DNA of 64,000 nucleotides from Acanthosepion pharaonis (GCA_903632075.3 CAHIKZ030001813.1:4249501-4313500); one strand, 5' to 3'; positions 31,370 through 42,378 are shown, counted from the stretch's first letter. The notes: generated by a model from the letters alone, not told the origin. Program-made: numbers and translations.

Positions 31370-31885
31370 AAAGATTGTAGCCGTCCAGCCTTCATCAGGT
31401 ATATCGACTTGGGTAAGCTACAGGAAATTCTGAATTGCAGCCTTTATTTAATTTACAAGAGTAGACTGTTCCTGCTCCACTGCATATGTCTAGGATATCT
31501 CGCTTAGTTCGTATTTTTAGTACTGCTCAGATTGTTTTCACTAAGTCCAAGTAAACACTGCCCGGCAACATAGAGAATTGTCATAGTAGATTGAAGCGTT
31601 GCTTTGTGAGTTTGGTGACATAGTAATTGTAAGTTCAATTCCTGTGTTGGTCAGTGGACTGGAATTAGTAGAAAGAAAGTAAGCAATGAGTGAGCAGTAC
31701 TAGAAATAAGAATTTAGCGAGATATACCTGGGCATGAGAAGTGGGACGAGAACAGTCTACCGACGTATATTAAATGTGTTCGGTTTGGAATTTCCTGTAG
31801 GTTACCCGGTTCGACGGAGGACATGACGGCCAAAACGTTGTGATAAAAAACAACAGGGATGAGAACAATGCCCTGTGTTTATATA
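31370..31885. mobile_element. Foldback element F (copy 1), with tRNA-like core
   Basis: Inverted arms of about 150-190 bp. The left arm (about 31380-31535) has 'CCTTCATCAGGTATATCGAC', 'AATTCTGAATTGCAG', 'TCTAGGATATCTCGC' and 'TTTAGTACTGCTCA'. The right arm (about 31695-31870) is the diverged inverse, with 'GAGCAGTACTAGAAATAAGA', 'GAGATATACCTGGGCATGAG' and 'GTTCGACGGAGGACATGACGG'. The roughly 150-bp core has 'GGTGACATAGTAATTGTAAGTTCAATTCCTG', B-box-like. No open frame. The class is unclear. Confidence 0.75.
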
Positions 31886-32250
31886 ATGATAATTTTCAAT
31901 CTTGAAATTCAGACAGAAAGTAATGCCTATCTGTTTTGAAAATCAACGTTTACGACACTTTGTTTGTGCCCTGGATCAAAGAAAATACGAAACTACCTCT
32001 CAAAAAGAAGAAAAAAAAACTTCTCTATTTCCATTGGGTTACAAAATCAATTTAAAAAAAAATCTTATTTGGCCAAATAAACAGCATTAGTGAAACTTGA
32101 AAGTTAAGACCACTTTTCAGATTCTTGAAATCCATAAACTGGAAATACACGCTGATAAAATACTAGAAACTGTTTAGAACACATTGAGTAGACGCTTGCA
32201 TGCCATACGTTTCAATTATATTAGGTAAAAGAAAAAGTTGTGACACAAGG
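31886..32250. other. No gene recognised
   Basis: AT-rich; a 62-codon lysine-rich open frame (31902-32090) without motif. Confidence 0.4.
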
Positions 32251-32254
32251 TCAA

Positions 32255-32510
32255 TTTTTAAGGTGGGGACCCGAGCACGTACACCCGGGCTAGGAACATA
32301 AATTTCCCACAGCCCCCGCAAACGTCGGTTGTGCTGGCCTCGGTGCGAGCACCGATCTCTCTCTCTGGTACAATGAGAGGGCGCGGCCTCGGGCAGCTAT
32401 TCCCCATGGCTGGGTACCTCTCCGTATAATTTTTCTCAGTTGCGACTCTGTTCTTTGACGGAGCCGCCCCTGAGCGCACTCTGCCCAAAGACAGAGACGC
32501 AACTGAGAGA
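32255..32510. other. GC-rich island of unknown origin
   Basis: About 250 bp markedly richer in G+C and CpG than its surroundings ('GGACCCGAGCACGTACACCCGGGC', 'GAGGGCGCGGCCTCGGGCAG'). Two overlapping open frames run on the minus strand (76 and 88 codons). One ends in a CGGCGK Cys motif reminiscent of LINE C-terminal zinc knuckles, but I cannot confirm that. It could be a CpG-containing promoter, a LINE end or an exon. Confidence 0.4.
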
Positions 32511-33245
32511 TGATAAAGAATGTGTTACAAACCACTCGAGAGAGCAATTTACACACTGATATTAATTACATTAGAAAAGTGTTGTTAAAAGGTAACCTTC
32601 GTTGTAATAACCTTTTTCATTATACAGTTGATAATTTCGATGATGTGCACAACTTATCTAGAGCAGTAAACAAGCCCTTGAAACTGGTTATCGAAACAAT
32701 TAGATACATTACTTTGCTAGTTCTGTTTCGGTTCTCAGATCGAAAATTAATCTATAAAGCTTTTGTTAAAAGCCTTATGTGTGACAAACTGCATTTTCAC
32801 AATATGGCGTCCTCTGTGTGTTGCTTTGAGAAATTATTATCATCATCATCATCATTGTTATCATTCCTTTTCGTCATTGATTTGTAATATTTTTCATCAG
32901 CAGAAAAAAATGAGTAGTTTGATGAAAGGGACAAAATGTCTGATTGTTTGTTATACTTCACACAGTTCTCTTTTTCTTCTTCACGCTCGTTCTGTAGTTT
33001 CATTTCAGTCTCTCTGTCTCTTTATCTATCTTTCTCTCTCATAGAGCCACAATTCACAAACTAAAGCTAAAATGCCTCTGAGCAAAGTGATTTCCCTTCC
33101 CATGTCTCCTGATAGAGATTAACGCAGTAACACGTTGCTAGGAAGAGCTGCGTGGCAAGAAATCTGATAGCGCAGTGCGCTTAAACAAAATAGACAAATA
33201 CTCGGAGAGAAAGATAATAAGAGGAAGATAGTGAGGAGACAACGA
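32511..33245. other. Unrecognised 125-codon open frame, otherwise empty
   Basis: 32510-32887 is open on the plus strand (MIKNVLQTTRESN...). It ends in a (CAT/ATC)n-derived Ser run and has no domain that I know. It starts inside the GC island boundary. Treat it as chance unless transcripts exist. Confidence 0.35.
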
Positions 33246-33253
33246 AAAATTAA

Positions 33254-33254
33254 A

Positions 33255-33292
<38 letters not shown>
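33254..33292. repeat. (GA)n microsatellite
   Basis: About 18 GA units. Confidence 0.95.
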
Positions 33293-33295
<3 letters not shown>

Positions 33296-34066
33296 CAAAC
33301 ATTCAGACAGTCAGACATAGAATGAGACCTGATGATAAATGAAAAGCGTGAAGCAAAGAAGAGAGAAAAAAAAGAGGCTGCGAGACTGTCGGGTCAACTG
33401 ACAGATGAAAAACCTTTATATATGGAAAAGACAGCAACTCATGCTCGTATGTCTGTATAGAAACGCATTTACAAACATCCAGAAATGTAAATGAAGTTCA
33501 ACTACTGACAAGATTTCGATTGACGTCTACACAAACGTGATAACGTGCTTGTCTTTATTGGGTTAAAATCAGCCATTTTGTCATTTCAAACATCAACTAG
33601 ATTATGTACTCTTTTATGAGGCAGTTGCTAAGAATTTCCGAGAGCAATAAAATTGAAATACAATTTTTTGTAAAATATTTAATGTTATTTATCATTTAAT
33701 GTTGATTCCTCTAGTGGAAGCAGTTTCTTGAAATCTGACCGTGACAGTAAATCCCATCTTTCCGATTGGAGATTGTCAAGGCGAAATAAGCACTTCAAAT
33801 ATTGAAAGTTTTAAGCAGCGATGCATTTTAAGTCACTGAACATCAAGTGACGTTAAAACAAATTTCTTGAAGTATTCGATGCCATTTACATGAAGGTCAT
33901 GACTCGATATATTTTAGAAAAATCCCAAGTGTTTGTTTTCATGATGTTGTAATGAAACAGCATTGAAGTAAATACTTGGTGACATTTATGTGACGTCTAT
34001 AGTTGATTAATCTTCTCTTGGTGAATAAATTAAATTAAGGTTAATTACTTAATACGTGATACATGG

Positions 34067-34070
<4 letters not shown>
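33293..34070. other. No gene recognised
   Basis: AT-rich; nothing identifiable. Confidence 0.4.
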
Positions 34071-34071
<1 letters not shown>

Positions 34072-34132
<61 letters not shown>

Positions 34133-34148
34133 TCTCTCTCTCTCTCTC
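34072..34148. repeat. (AC)n then (TC)n microsatellite
   Basis: About 28 AC units followed by ACGCAC and a short (TC)n. Confidence 0.96.
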
Positions 34149-34347
34149 AGAAGCCACTAATCCATGAACTTAGCAAGTGATTTCATATATAATTAGCATT
34201 GATGCTATTAAAATATTTACTTCAGTTTCTTGGATCAGTTTGTGGTAAACTTGCTATCTTCTTAGGAGAAATATCTTGCATACGCTTAGACATTACTTTA
34301 TTTCTTTACTGTGTTCATAATCTATTTATTTTTTTAATGTCACGTTC

Positions 34348-34470
34348 CTCCAGCATGTAGTCGATAATGGCTCTTCACAACTTCTTATCACAGTTCTAAG
34401 CAATGTTTGTTTTCTTACTACCCGTCCCTAATCCTGTTCTGCTATACCCTTACACAAGACTGTTGAGTAG
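34348..34470 (-). mobile_element. RTE-like LINE 3' fragment (family R, copy 6)
   Basis: Reverse complement of the terminal family R segment: 'CCATTATCGACTACATGCTG', 'AGAACTGTGATAAGAAGTTG' and 'ACAGGATTAGGGACGGGTAG'. Very short and 5' truncated. Confidence 0.65.
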
Positions 34471-34499
34471 GTTACCCATTGTTTTTTCAAATGCTAAAT

Positions 34500-34715
34500 C
34501 CTTCTAGGTGATCATGTCTCTTCATAGTTTCCTGTAAAATGCTATGACCTTTTGTGAAAGACAGTGGAGTGGTTGCCTTCTCCACACTTTTGAATCTCTT
34601 CTCCAAGAGTCTAGGAACTAGACTGGCTGCTACCCAAGGCTAGAGAGCCCAATCTACACTGCTATTTAATCCATAGCTTGGTAGGAACAAGAAGTGGTGT
34701 ATCCATGCCTTTCCT
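34500..34715 (-). mobile_element. tRNA-type SINE body and tail, head missing
   Basis: Contains 'AGACAGTGGAGTGGTTGCCT' (tail), 'CTCCAAGAGTCTAGG', 'CTGGCTGCTACCCAAGGCTAG' and 'CTATTTAATCCATAGC' in the family order. It breaks off before the tRNA-like head and abuts an RTE tail in the opposite direction. Confidence 0.65.
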
Positions 34716-34717
34716 GG

Positions 34718-34900
34718 GGTTTAGAGAATTTAACATTCACAAACAATATTGAGAGTAAGAGGAACAGGTAGTATCGAGTAATATACGTATCGAGTTTGTT
34801 TAAATGGATTGGGTAGAAGAATAAATATATAAACATTGCTGAAAGCTACACAGGACAGAAAGTTGTGGAGTGCCGTGATCACACACTTACTGAAAAAAAA
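34718..34900 (+). mobile_element. RTE-like LINE 3' fragment (family R, copy 7)
   Basis: Plus strand: a degenerate 'LENLTFTNNIES', 'CLNGLG', 'SYTGQKVVECRDH' segment corresponding to the last 60 codons of the family. Followed by A/G- and TAA-rich sequence. Confidence 0.65.
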
Positions 34901-34939
34901 CGGTAAAAAGAAGTAGCAGTAATAATAGTAGTAATGGGA

Positions 34940-34978
34940 CAATAATAATAATAATAATAATAATGATGATGATGATGT
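34940..34978. repeat. (AAT)n / (GAT)n microsatellite
   Basis: Short trinucleotide run AATAAT...GATGATGATG following a LINE tail. Confidence 0.9.
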
Positions 34979-35271
34979 TCTCATTGCTGATTTGTTGACA
35001 GACAGACATATAAAAGACCATTTGGCACATATGGACTAATGTAGATTAAAGCTAATTTAATAGCTAACAACGTCGAATTTTGTAAACACAACATATGCGT
35101 TTGTTAATGAATTAACTTTTTTTGGCCTTGTTTCGGATTTCTCAAAACTTTACGATTTTCAGAAACGATAATATTAATACTAAATAATATACTTTAATTC
35201 CTGATTTAAACATTATCCTATTATCACTAATCGTATTAGATGATGGTTTCAACAGCTCTTTTAAATTAATG
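34979..35271. other. Unassigned spacer
   Basis: AT-rich; nothing recognised. Confidence 0.4.
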
Positions 35272-35540
35272 AATTCTATTGTGGAGTAATGGATAGTGGC
35301 TCGTATCAAGGAATCGGAGAGTCAAGTTCGAATTCCAGTCGAATCCATTACATTCACTTACGTGGTAATCCTCTTCTCCTCCTCCCCTAGATATGGGTAA
35401 ATAGCAGGACAAACCGGGTTGTATAGCATTGGATGGCAACGGGTCTACCGCATAAAGAAATGGCAACCCACTGCGGGAAAAAAATCTCCCTCGTTAGTAA
35501 TGTATCGAAACGGTGTATCACGCATGGCACATAATTGATT
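35272..35540 (+). mobile_element. tRNA-type SINE, nearly complete
   Basis: Head 'GTGGAGTAATGGATAGTGGC' and 'AGTCAAGTTCGAATTCCAGT', body 'CATTCACTTACGTGGTAATCC' and 'ATGGGTAAATAGCAGGACA', tail 'GGTCTACCGCATAAAGAAATGG', 'CAACCCACTGCGGGAAAAA' and 'TGTATCACGCATGGC'. The head-body-tail order matches 63140. A short deletion after CTTACGTG distinguishes it. Confidence 0.85.
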
Positions 35541-35700
35541 GACTGAATTCCAGGTTCAGTCAAAAATGTTTTCTTTATCGCAAGTCAAGTGAAAAAACCT
35601 TTTCTACAGTTCTGAAATACTTGCAACCTAAAATGCTGCGAGATGAAATCATTTCTGTCTTTATTTATGACATTAGGAGCTATTATTTATTATTTAATCT
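35541..35700. other. Unassigned spacer
   Basis: AT-rich; nothing recognised. Confidence 0.35.
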
Positions 35701-35734
35701 ATGTGTGAAGATTGTTCTCGTTCTGCCGTCTTTT

Positions 35735-36220
35735 TCCATATTTTCTTGGATGAGGAGTTATCGTTATTTACATTAGGACTAGTGTCCTTATCTTTGTTCT
35801 TCAGGTGTCTAGAGATCCAGGTAATCTTCGGAGAAATTCTAACTGAATCCTTTATTCTAATGTACGTCCACGCTGTCAATGTCTAGGGACATCTCCTTTT
35901 ATATTGCTCGTCCTGTTCCTAGTAAGTCTGAGTCTATACTAAACTGAGCCTTAAACCTAATGTTCTCAATGCCTGCCACTGCTGCTCCTGCTATTGAACA
36001 TGTTCTCATTCACCGCCGTTTCACTTATCTGATACTACCGACGACTTTTTGTCGTTTCTCTTTCTGTATTCGTATTTATTTCTACGTTAGGCCGATCGAG
36101 AAACAATAACCGAGCAGACATTTGGCGAAGGCTGGACGACACAAAGACCCACGTATTGTAATATTAACAACAAAGGTGAGGGTATTAATCCGAATGTAAA
36201 TATTGTAAATAGTAAAATAA
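35735..36220. mobile_element. Foldback element F (copy 2), diverged
   Basis: The left arm has 'GAGGAGTTATCGTTATTTACATTAGGAC', 'TTCTTCAGGTGTCTAGAGATCC' and 'TGTCTAGGGACATCTCC'. The right arm has 'GGCGAAGGCTGGACGACAC', 'ATATTAACAACAAAGGTGAG' and 'TGTAAATATTGTAAATAG', matching the outer arms of the copies at 41710 and 44650. Internal sequence differs, so it is old or recombinant. Confidence 0.5.
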
Positions 36221-37960
36221 TGGTTATATACTTAATATACGCTAATTCATAGATAAGATGTTACAACTAATTTACTATTAATTGCTAGAGTAAAGTAATA
36301 ATAATAATCAGGATGAAGCATAATTTTTCTGTAAATTCAAACGAAGAGAAAATTGCAGATTAATACGTTTATCAATGTTTCATTTAAAAATTCGAATTTT
36401 TTTTCATATCATTCGAGATTTGTTGAAATTTCGCGAGGAAAAATTTCACTGTAGACGGGTTTTACGAGTTGCGTTTTAAATTAGAGTTTGTCCGTTAAGT
36501 ATACGAGTTGCCACCATCAAGCGAGAAGACATACAAAATGTTGCAGTTTCTCAAGGGATTTTCAAAGAATACGTAGCAAAAATGTAATGCGTCTGCTATT
36601 AACTGGAATGATTAAGCATTTATCTTTGTTTCTGGTTGCTTGTCGCTGAACTGTGTTTAACCGACTTACGTATTATCGCTAGTGGATTAGATCATCATTG
36701 GTTATATCACTGAAGTTCGCTTTTTCTCCAATAAATACCTTAATCTTTTGTGTTAACAACACAAGATAGCTAAAAGGCTTCGTCATCGCTCTATAGTTAA
36801 CGCGCTAGTTTTTTTTTATCAAACACAATTTGCTTCTCAAATTAGAATTGGTTTCTCAGTGATATTTAATAATATGGGATTAATGTAATTCATATTAAAA
36901 AGTTTGATAGAAAACAGAAATTACTTATAAACTGTTGTTACTCCTTCACTTTGTAACTGCATTGTTATGAATAATCAAGAGTGGTCACCCCTTGTTTTGT
37001 TACATTTCTCTTTGAGAGAGCTATTTCTGTTTACTGGGACTATAAAAGGACACTATACGCGAACCTTGTATACTCAGTTGAATAAAGCTTTCTTAAAGCC
37101 TATACCTGCGTGCTTTGTCATTACATGCATATTGCTTTGCTGCCTTACTTAATGTGAATATATTCGAGTACAAGTCCATATTATCACAAGCATATTTATT
37201 GCAGATGTTAATCAGTATTACATAATTATGATAATAAACCAATTCTATAACTTGCGAAAAATTGAAGATTCTTCATTAAGTTGGGTTAACTATCAATGAA
37301 CATTGAATTCATCATCAAAACAAATAAAAATGTCGAAGTCACAAGCACATTTCTTTAATACAGCTCCCGTTTTGTTGCCAGAATAAAAATGGCTATTACG
37401 TGGAGAAGGTGAATAAAAACAATTAATTAAGGAAGAAAACAAGTGTGCATATATTTATTTCTCTTTTAGAATATATCAAACCATACTGTTTAAGTTGACA
37501 AGTTTCTATGAAGTGAAATGTGTAATGGTTAACGGTCCAGAAAGAAAAAATCAGCACCCAAGTTCGAAATGTTTCTTTTGAAAGATGTTATTACAGACAC
37601 AATGTTTCCGTCATGTTCAAATGTAAATTATTTTGGCTGATATGTGATATATCTTGTATGGGTTCATTATTGTACTATATAATCATTTTAATTAGAACCA
37701 ACTTCGAATTTTGACCAGTACTTGGGTTGATTAATTCTTGGGCAAGACGTAATACCCGTTATTATTTAAATAGTTGCTATTTTTTTTAGAGGTTGCATCT
37801 GATAAATACAAAAGAAAGACATTTCAATGCAACTAAACTCGTATAATTCTTGAATACAGTATAAATAATATATTTAGAAATTGTTGCAGTTTCTCAAGAG
37901 AGCTTCAAAGTATATGTAGGAAAACGGAACGCGTCTATTATTAACTCGAATCAGTATTAA
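36221..37960. other. No gene; 75-bp direct repeat at 36538 and 37880
   Basis: 'TGTTGCAGTTTCTCAAG' and following sequence through 'CTATTAACT.GAAT' occur at about 36540-36613 and 37882-37956 in the same orientation, roughly 80% alike by eye. The second copy adjoins the Helitron remnant. No coding signal between them. Confidence 0.5.
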
Positions 37961-37969
37961 AATTGTTGA

Positions 37970-38345
37970 AGTTATTGCTAACATTTTTGTCGAGATTTAC
38001 AAACTCTACATTCCGCTCAATTTCATAAATCAATCGATGAAATTTGAAAGCTGGTTTGTTTGTAAAAATAATTTTACAAAAATCTTAATTTGCGGTTTAA
38101 TAACTTCTTTAATTTAATTTTATAGGACTTCATGGTAAACAATATTTTTAAGAAAATTTCTTTTTGTCCTTTTTAACGGCGAAGAATAAATTCTTGATTT
38201 CTTACTCTTGAGCATGCAACATACAACTGGTTATACTTAAATATTTCAGGGTGAACTAGAGACTGGATTCTCGTATATAAAAATTTAAAGAAAAGATATT
38301 CACAAAACAATATTGCATTTTTTATTAAATAAGTATTCAGTATTT
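37970..38345 (-). mobile_element. Helitron helicase remnant, upstream duplicate with deletion
   Basis: Aligns with 38355-38800 across 'TCGAGATTTACAAACTCT', 'TTTAATTTAATT.TATAGGA', 'CTTCATGGTAAACAATA', 'GGCGAAGAATAAATTCTT' and 'TTCTTACTCTTGA.CATGCAAC'. It lacks about 75 bp covering the KSQGQTL motif region. It is a tandem-like second copy in the same orientation. Confidence 0.7.
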
Positions 38346-38354
38346 AGTATTACT

Positions 38355-39047
38355 GATGTTATCGCTAAAATTTTTTGTCGAGATTTACAAACTCTCTGTT
38401 TCGTTCGATATCACAAAACAATCAACGGAATTTGAATAAGCTGATTTATTTGGAAAAATACTTTGACAAAAACCTTACTTGGTGGTTTAATAATTTCTTT
38501 AATTTAATTCCATAGGACTTCATGGTAAACAATACTTTTAAGAAAATTTCTTTTTTTTTTCTTTTTAGCGGCGAAGAATAAATTCTTAGGATTTCTTACT
38601 CTTGAACATGCAACAGAGAACTGGCCATGCGTAAATATTTCTTTCTGTGGCCAAATTCCAACTTTTTGAAGCGTTTGGCCTTGTGATTTGTTTATAGTTC
38701 TCGCAAACGTAGGGCGAACTGGACACTGGATTCTTGTATAAAAAATTAAAGATATGCAAAAAACAATAATGCATTTTATTAAACAAGTATTTGTTATTTT
38801 AATCATTAAATTGTTTTTAAAATAATGAGAGTATGTTATTAAAACTTGTAATTTTTCCTCCCGCCCAAATTAATGAAAATTTATTGTACTGAAATACGCA
38901 CCTTAGTAAAATCGACGGTACTTTGTGCCCCCCCCCACGTACCTGTTTGCATGTCCTCACCAAATTTTGTTTCTATCGGTCAATGTATGACTATTTTAGA
39001 GAGTGCGACGGACGGACTAACGGAAGTCGCAGAATTTTATATATAGA
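38355..39047 (-). mobile_element. Helitron remnant with PIF1-like helicase C-terminus
   Basis: On the minus strand, 38735-38580 reads IQCPVRPTFARTINKSQGQT, then LQKVGIW, FTHGQFSVACSRVRNPKNL. This is the C-terminal helicase block of Helitron Rep-Hel proteins (family consensus 'FA.TINKSQGQT...GQ.YVA.SR'). A Helitron-like 5' end, A|TCTATATATAAAATTCTGCG, lies at 39047 on the same strand. It is followed by a 'GTCCGTCCGTCGCAC' leader and 'GACCGATAGAAACAAAATTTG'. Rep and most of the helicase are deleted. No hairpin-CTRR 3' end was found. Confidence 0.8.
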
Positions 39048-39270
39048 TTATTATAAAAATACTAAGGGGAATTTAGTGAGGGGTAATTTTGCTGAAGCCG
39101 GTTTCGTATGTTATGGTGTAAACTATATGTTGGTCAATTAGTCTTCTCGTTACACTCACCATACATGAAGCCATAAAAATGATGTCATCTTTCAAGAGCG
39201 TCTCACATAATTGTATATATTTTCAAAGAGAGAAATAGAATAGAAATATGCATAGGAAAACATCTACTTC
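39048..39270. other. Unassigned spacer
   Basis: AT-rich; nothing recognised. Confidence 0.35.
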
Positions 39271-39271
39271 T

Positions 39272-39605
39272 TTTTTGATCATGGCTCTCCACAACTTTTT
39301 GTCCCCTGTAGCTTTTAATAAACTTTTTGCTATTTCTCCTAAGCTCTGTATCGATATCCATTTACTCAAGCTCACTAATTATGTTATGAGTTGTTTTCCT
39401 CTGTGCCTCTTGCTCTTTATATGTCCCTTGAGTATCAGATTTTCCAAGCCTTCATTCCTCATTATGTGCCCCAGGAATGTCAACTGTCTCTTCCTGATGT
39501 TAAATATTAGTTTTCTTTTTGTCTCCATTTTCTCCAAAACTTCGTTTGGTCCATATTATTCTCAGCATCTTTCTGTAGAGCCACATTTCTGTTGGTTTTA
39601 CAGTT
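39272..39605 (-). mobile_element. RTE-like LINE 3' end (family R, copy 8)
   Basis: Minus strand frames: 'NRNVALQKDAENN', 'NEVLEKMETKRKL', 'RKRQLTFLGHIMRNEGLENLI', 'RDI.RARGTEENNS', 'LSKWISIQSLGEIAKSLLKA'. Ends at 'CATGATCA'. One of the better-preserved tails, but with frameshifts and 5' truncation. Confidence 0.8.
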
Positions 39606-39990
39606 TCATAAAGTAACTCATAGAGAAACGTCTGTTTTTTGTATTTCAGTATGTCTCTGTGTGTGCGATTCATTTTAAAAAAAGATGAATTAACCCTATT
39701 TCTGACTGATGTAAATAATACACACCTCGTTTTAATAAAATAAGCAAATTTACACTTTCAAGATATTGGCAACAGAGTATTTTGGGAGTTCATGTTGGAA
39801 GGCAGCCTTTTTCGTCAGGGGGATTGTAAGTAAGAATTTATCCAACAAAATTAGTTCATATCACTTTCACGTTGGGATGGAATATCTTATGGGGAGGGTA
39901 GGCCCTCGATTCCTCCCTGGCGACAGGCATGTCAGTGATACTTTGCCTATTATTAGGCACTCTCCTGTAAAATTACAGTGAGAAGAAATA
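39606..39990. other. Unrecognised open frame 39766-39981
   Basis: 71 codons open on the plus strand through slightly GC-richer sequence, ending in SPVKLQ. No family recognised and no clear splice sites. Confidence 0.3.
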
Positions 39991-39994
39991 AATA

Positions 39995-41105
39995 GCCTAA
40001 TTGTTGGGTTGCTTTGAATATTTATAATGTATTTTAGGGCTATTTTTGGGGCTATTTTTTCACGATGAATCTGAAAATCAAGTCCAATTTGCCCCATCGC
40101 ATCACGTTTTCTCAGTAGAGATAATTTCTATTTTACTTAAAATAGGCCAAAATGTCTAATTCCCAGAGATATACCACTGTTTAAATATGCGAGTGACATT
40201 GTTGAAACATTTCGTTTCATGTTAAGATGATTTATCATTCAAGAAAAAAGTATCCAAATAACTTTCAAAATGAATTCTAAGCTTATTCAGTTAAGATAAA
40301 CTGACCTGAAAATGCTTGATTTTATGTGAGATATCTCACTGGAAAATGTTCTTGTTCTTATTAAAACTTTGTGATTTATGTTTCTTCTCTACTTCCCCTA
40401 GAAGAAGCTCTTTAGAAGTCATACAAGAACAGCGATTTTAGTTTTTCTTAGTAGTTTTTCACTTTAAGTCTGAAACCGTCATACAATTTTATCATGTCAC
40501 TTGAATTTACAGAGGTCTGGTATTGTCATGCAATCTCTGTATAGGAACATCGATAAATGAGGGTTGTTAGAGTGTTAGGCGTGTGTATTTGGAACTAGCA
40601 AGATTAGAATTTTCTTATTAGCGCGTAAAATAGCCGCCAAGCACCAGATAGATGGCTGATTTCTGCCGGAGCATCAAAAGAGATCAACCTTTTCAAAAGC
40701 ATTGTAGAGTTTCTAAGAAGAGAAGATTTATACCATTGGATGGACAAAAATGAATGTATTTTTCATTCCTTTCTATCTTTGTTTTGTTTTGATTCAAAAA
40801 CTGATGACACATGTTTGCCGTAATTTAATTTTGTGTGATTTTTCTGAAAACTTTTTCTGAACTGAAAATGCATTCCTTAAGTTATTGGGATACTTTTTCT
40901 TTTATGATAAGTTATTCTAACCTGAAAAGGTTTAAGGTTGGTAATACTTGACCCTAGCATATCATTGTTAACTGGGTATTTTAGCCTACTTTAAGAAAAT
41001 ATATCTATATTGAGAAAACATGATATGATGGGAAAAACTGGACTTGATTGCCAATTTCAACGTGAAAATAGCCCAGAAACATGTGCCCATTGCCCAACAA
41101 CATTT
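39995..41105. mobile_element. 1.1-kb inverted-repeat element
   Basis: The left arm contains 'ATTGTTGGGTTGC', 'GGGGCTATTTTTTCACGATG', 'AATCAAGTCCAATTTGCCCC', 'TCATTCAAGAAAAAAGTATCC'. The right arm carries their diverged reverse complements: 'ACTTTTTCTTTTATGATA', 'TGATGGGAAAAACTGGACTTG', 'CGTGAAAATAGCCC', 'GCCCAACAACAT'. Arms are about 250 bp and perhaps 75-80% alike. The internal 500 bp has no open frame. Probably a large MITE or foldback transposon. Confidence 0.75.
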
Positions 41106-41269
41106 TGGTCGAGTAAAATGTTGACCTGTGTTATAGGTTTATAAAAAGTCGGTATTAATTATAGGATTATAAAAATTTTGAATTAATTATAGATTTCTAA
41201 CTATAACTCAGTGATATCCACCGCCCTAAAAATGTTTTGCTAGTCATTAAGGGGTTAAGGAAAGGTTGC

Positions 41270-41720
41270 AATATATTTTAAATACATCGGAACGACTGTA
41301 ATGGTAAGAATAGACGTTTCTATACAGGTAACATAACGTATTCACATTGACCAAACAGCGTTATTTTCTCTTCAAGTTATATTCACTATCAATTTTAATT
41401 GCTGCTACTACTGGAAATTTTAAAGTAATATGGTGTTCGTTATTTGGTAAATATATATATATTTTTTATTTTTGATTCTGTATCACCATCCTGCGGATTC
41501 GACGAAGTGCAAGGCTTCCCAAAATCCACGGGCTCAAGATCCACTTGAAGTCATTTTTAATCATTGATCTGAGAAAACAGTTGTATATAGCAGATAATTT
41601 AGACAAATTTGAACGAGTTGAATGCTCTGCTTGCCATTCATATGAGAGTAGAGATCTGATGATATTGAAGAACAGGAACCGAGTTTGCTAGACTTGTTAA
41701 AAAGGATCTTGGGAGATTTG
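41270..41720 (+). repeat. Dispersed repeat Y (diverged copy)
   Basis: Shares 'TTATTTGGTAAATA', 'GATTCTGTA.C.CCA', 'ATTTTTAATCATTGATCTGAG' and 'TTGAACGAGTTG' in order with 60770-60930 and, more weakly, 26080-26340. Confidence 0.55.
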
Positions 41721-41734
41721 CACTCTGTTGTTTA

Positions 41735-42378
41735 CCCCATAACATCCTGACGTCAATTTAAACTGGTGACTTCTTTACACCATTTTCATTGTTCGAGCTG
41801 TTGTCCTCGTCTTTATTACCATATTCACGACGTTTCGGCCGTTGTACGCTCCGGCCTTCGTCAGGTGATTTGTTGGAATTTAGAACCGAAACATTTATTT
41901 AGTCCATGGGAGTAGGTTGTCCTTCTGTCTATATTTCTGAGATGAGGTCTTTAACTGTTTACACTATTTACATTGTTCTAACTGTTGTCCTCATTTAGAA
42001 CAATTTACCTCACTGGAATAAATAAAGTGTTCGGTTCGAAATTTCAACAAATATCACCTGAAGAAGGCTAGAGCGTAAAACGGCTGAAACGTCGTGAATA
42101 TGACAATAAAAATGAGGATAATAGTCCGAAAACTGTAAATAGTTACAATACCTAATTTCAGAAATATAGAAATGGCGATTTTTTTCCTTTTTCGTGCCCG
42201 TTTTACTTTAAAGTCCATATTTTCTTGATTTCAGATGAAAACATGAAAAATTTCCAGCATATTTCAAAGAAATTTTCCCTTTCCAAATTATAGTTTATAA
42301 TTATAGTTTATAGATATAGATATAAAGAAAAAAAAAGTAGGCTTCAGTTTAAATTGACGCCAGTGGGATATGGGTTAA
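41735..42378. mobile_element. Foldback element F (copy 3), compact and well preserved
   Basis: The outer arms begin 'TACCCCATAACATCCTGACG' at 41748 and end 'GACGCCAGTGGGATATGGGTTA' at 42355. Inner arms have 'GTTGTCCTCGTCTTTATTACC', 'ATATTCACGACGTTTCGGCCG', 'GCTCCGGCCTTCGTCAGGTG' and 'GAACCGAAACATTTATTTAG', mirrored by 'AATAAATAAAGTGTTCGG', 'CACCTGAAGAAGGCTAGAGC' and 'GAAACGTCGTGAATATGAC'. The core is about 130 bp and lacks the tRNA-like core of copies 1 and 4. Confidence 0.8.

Noticed and set aside
32510..32887. 125-codon open frame as a gene
   Set aside because: No recognisable domain, it ends in a trinucleotide repeat, and there is no splice or promoter evidence. Kept only as a note.
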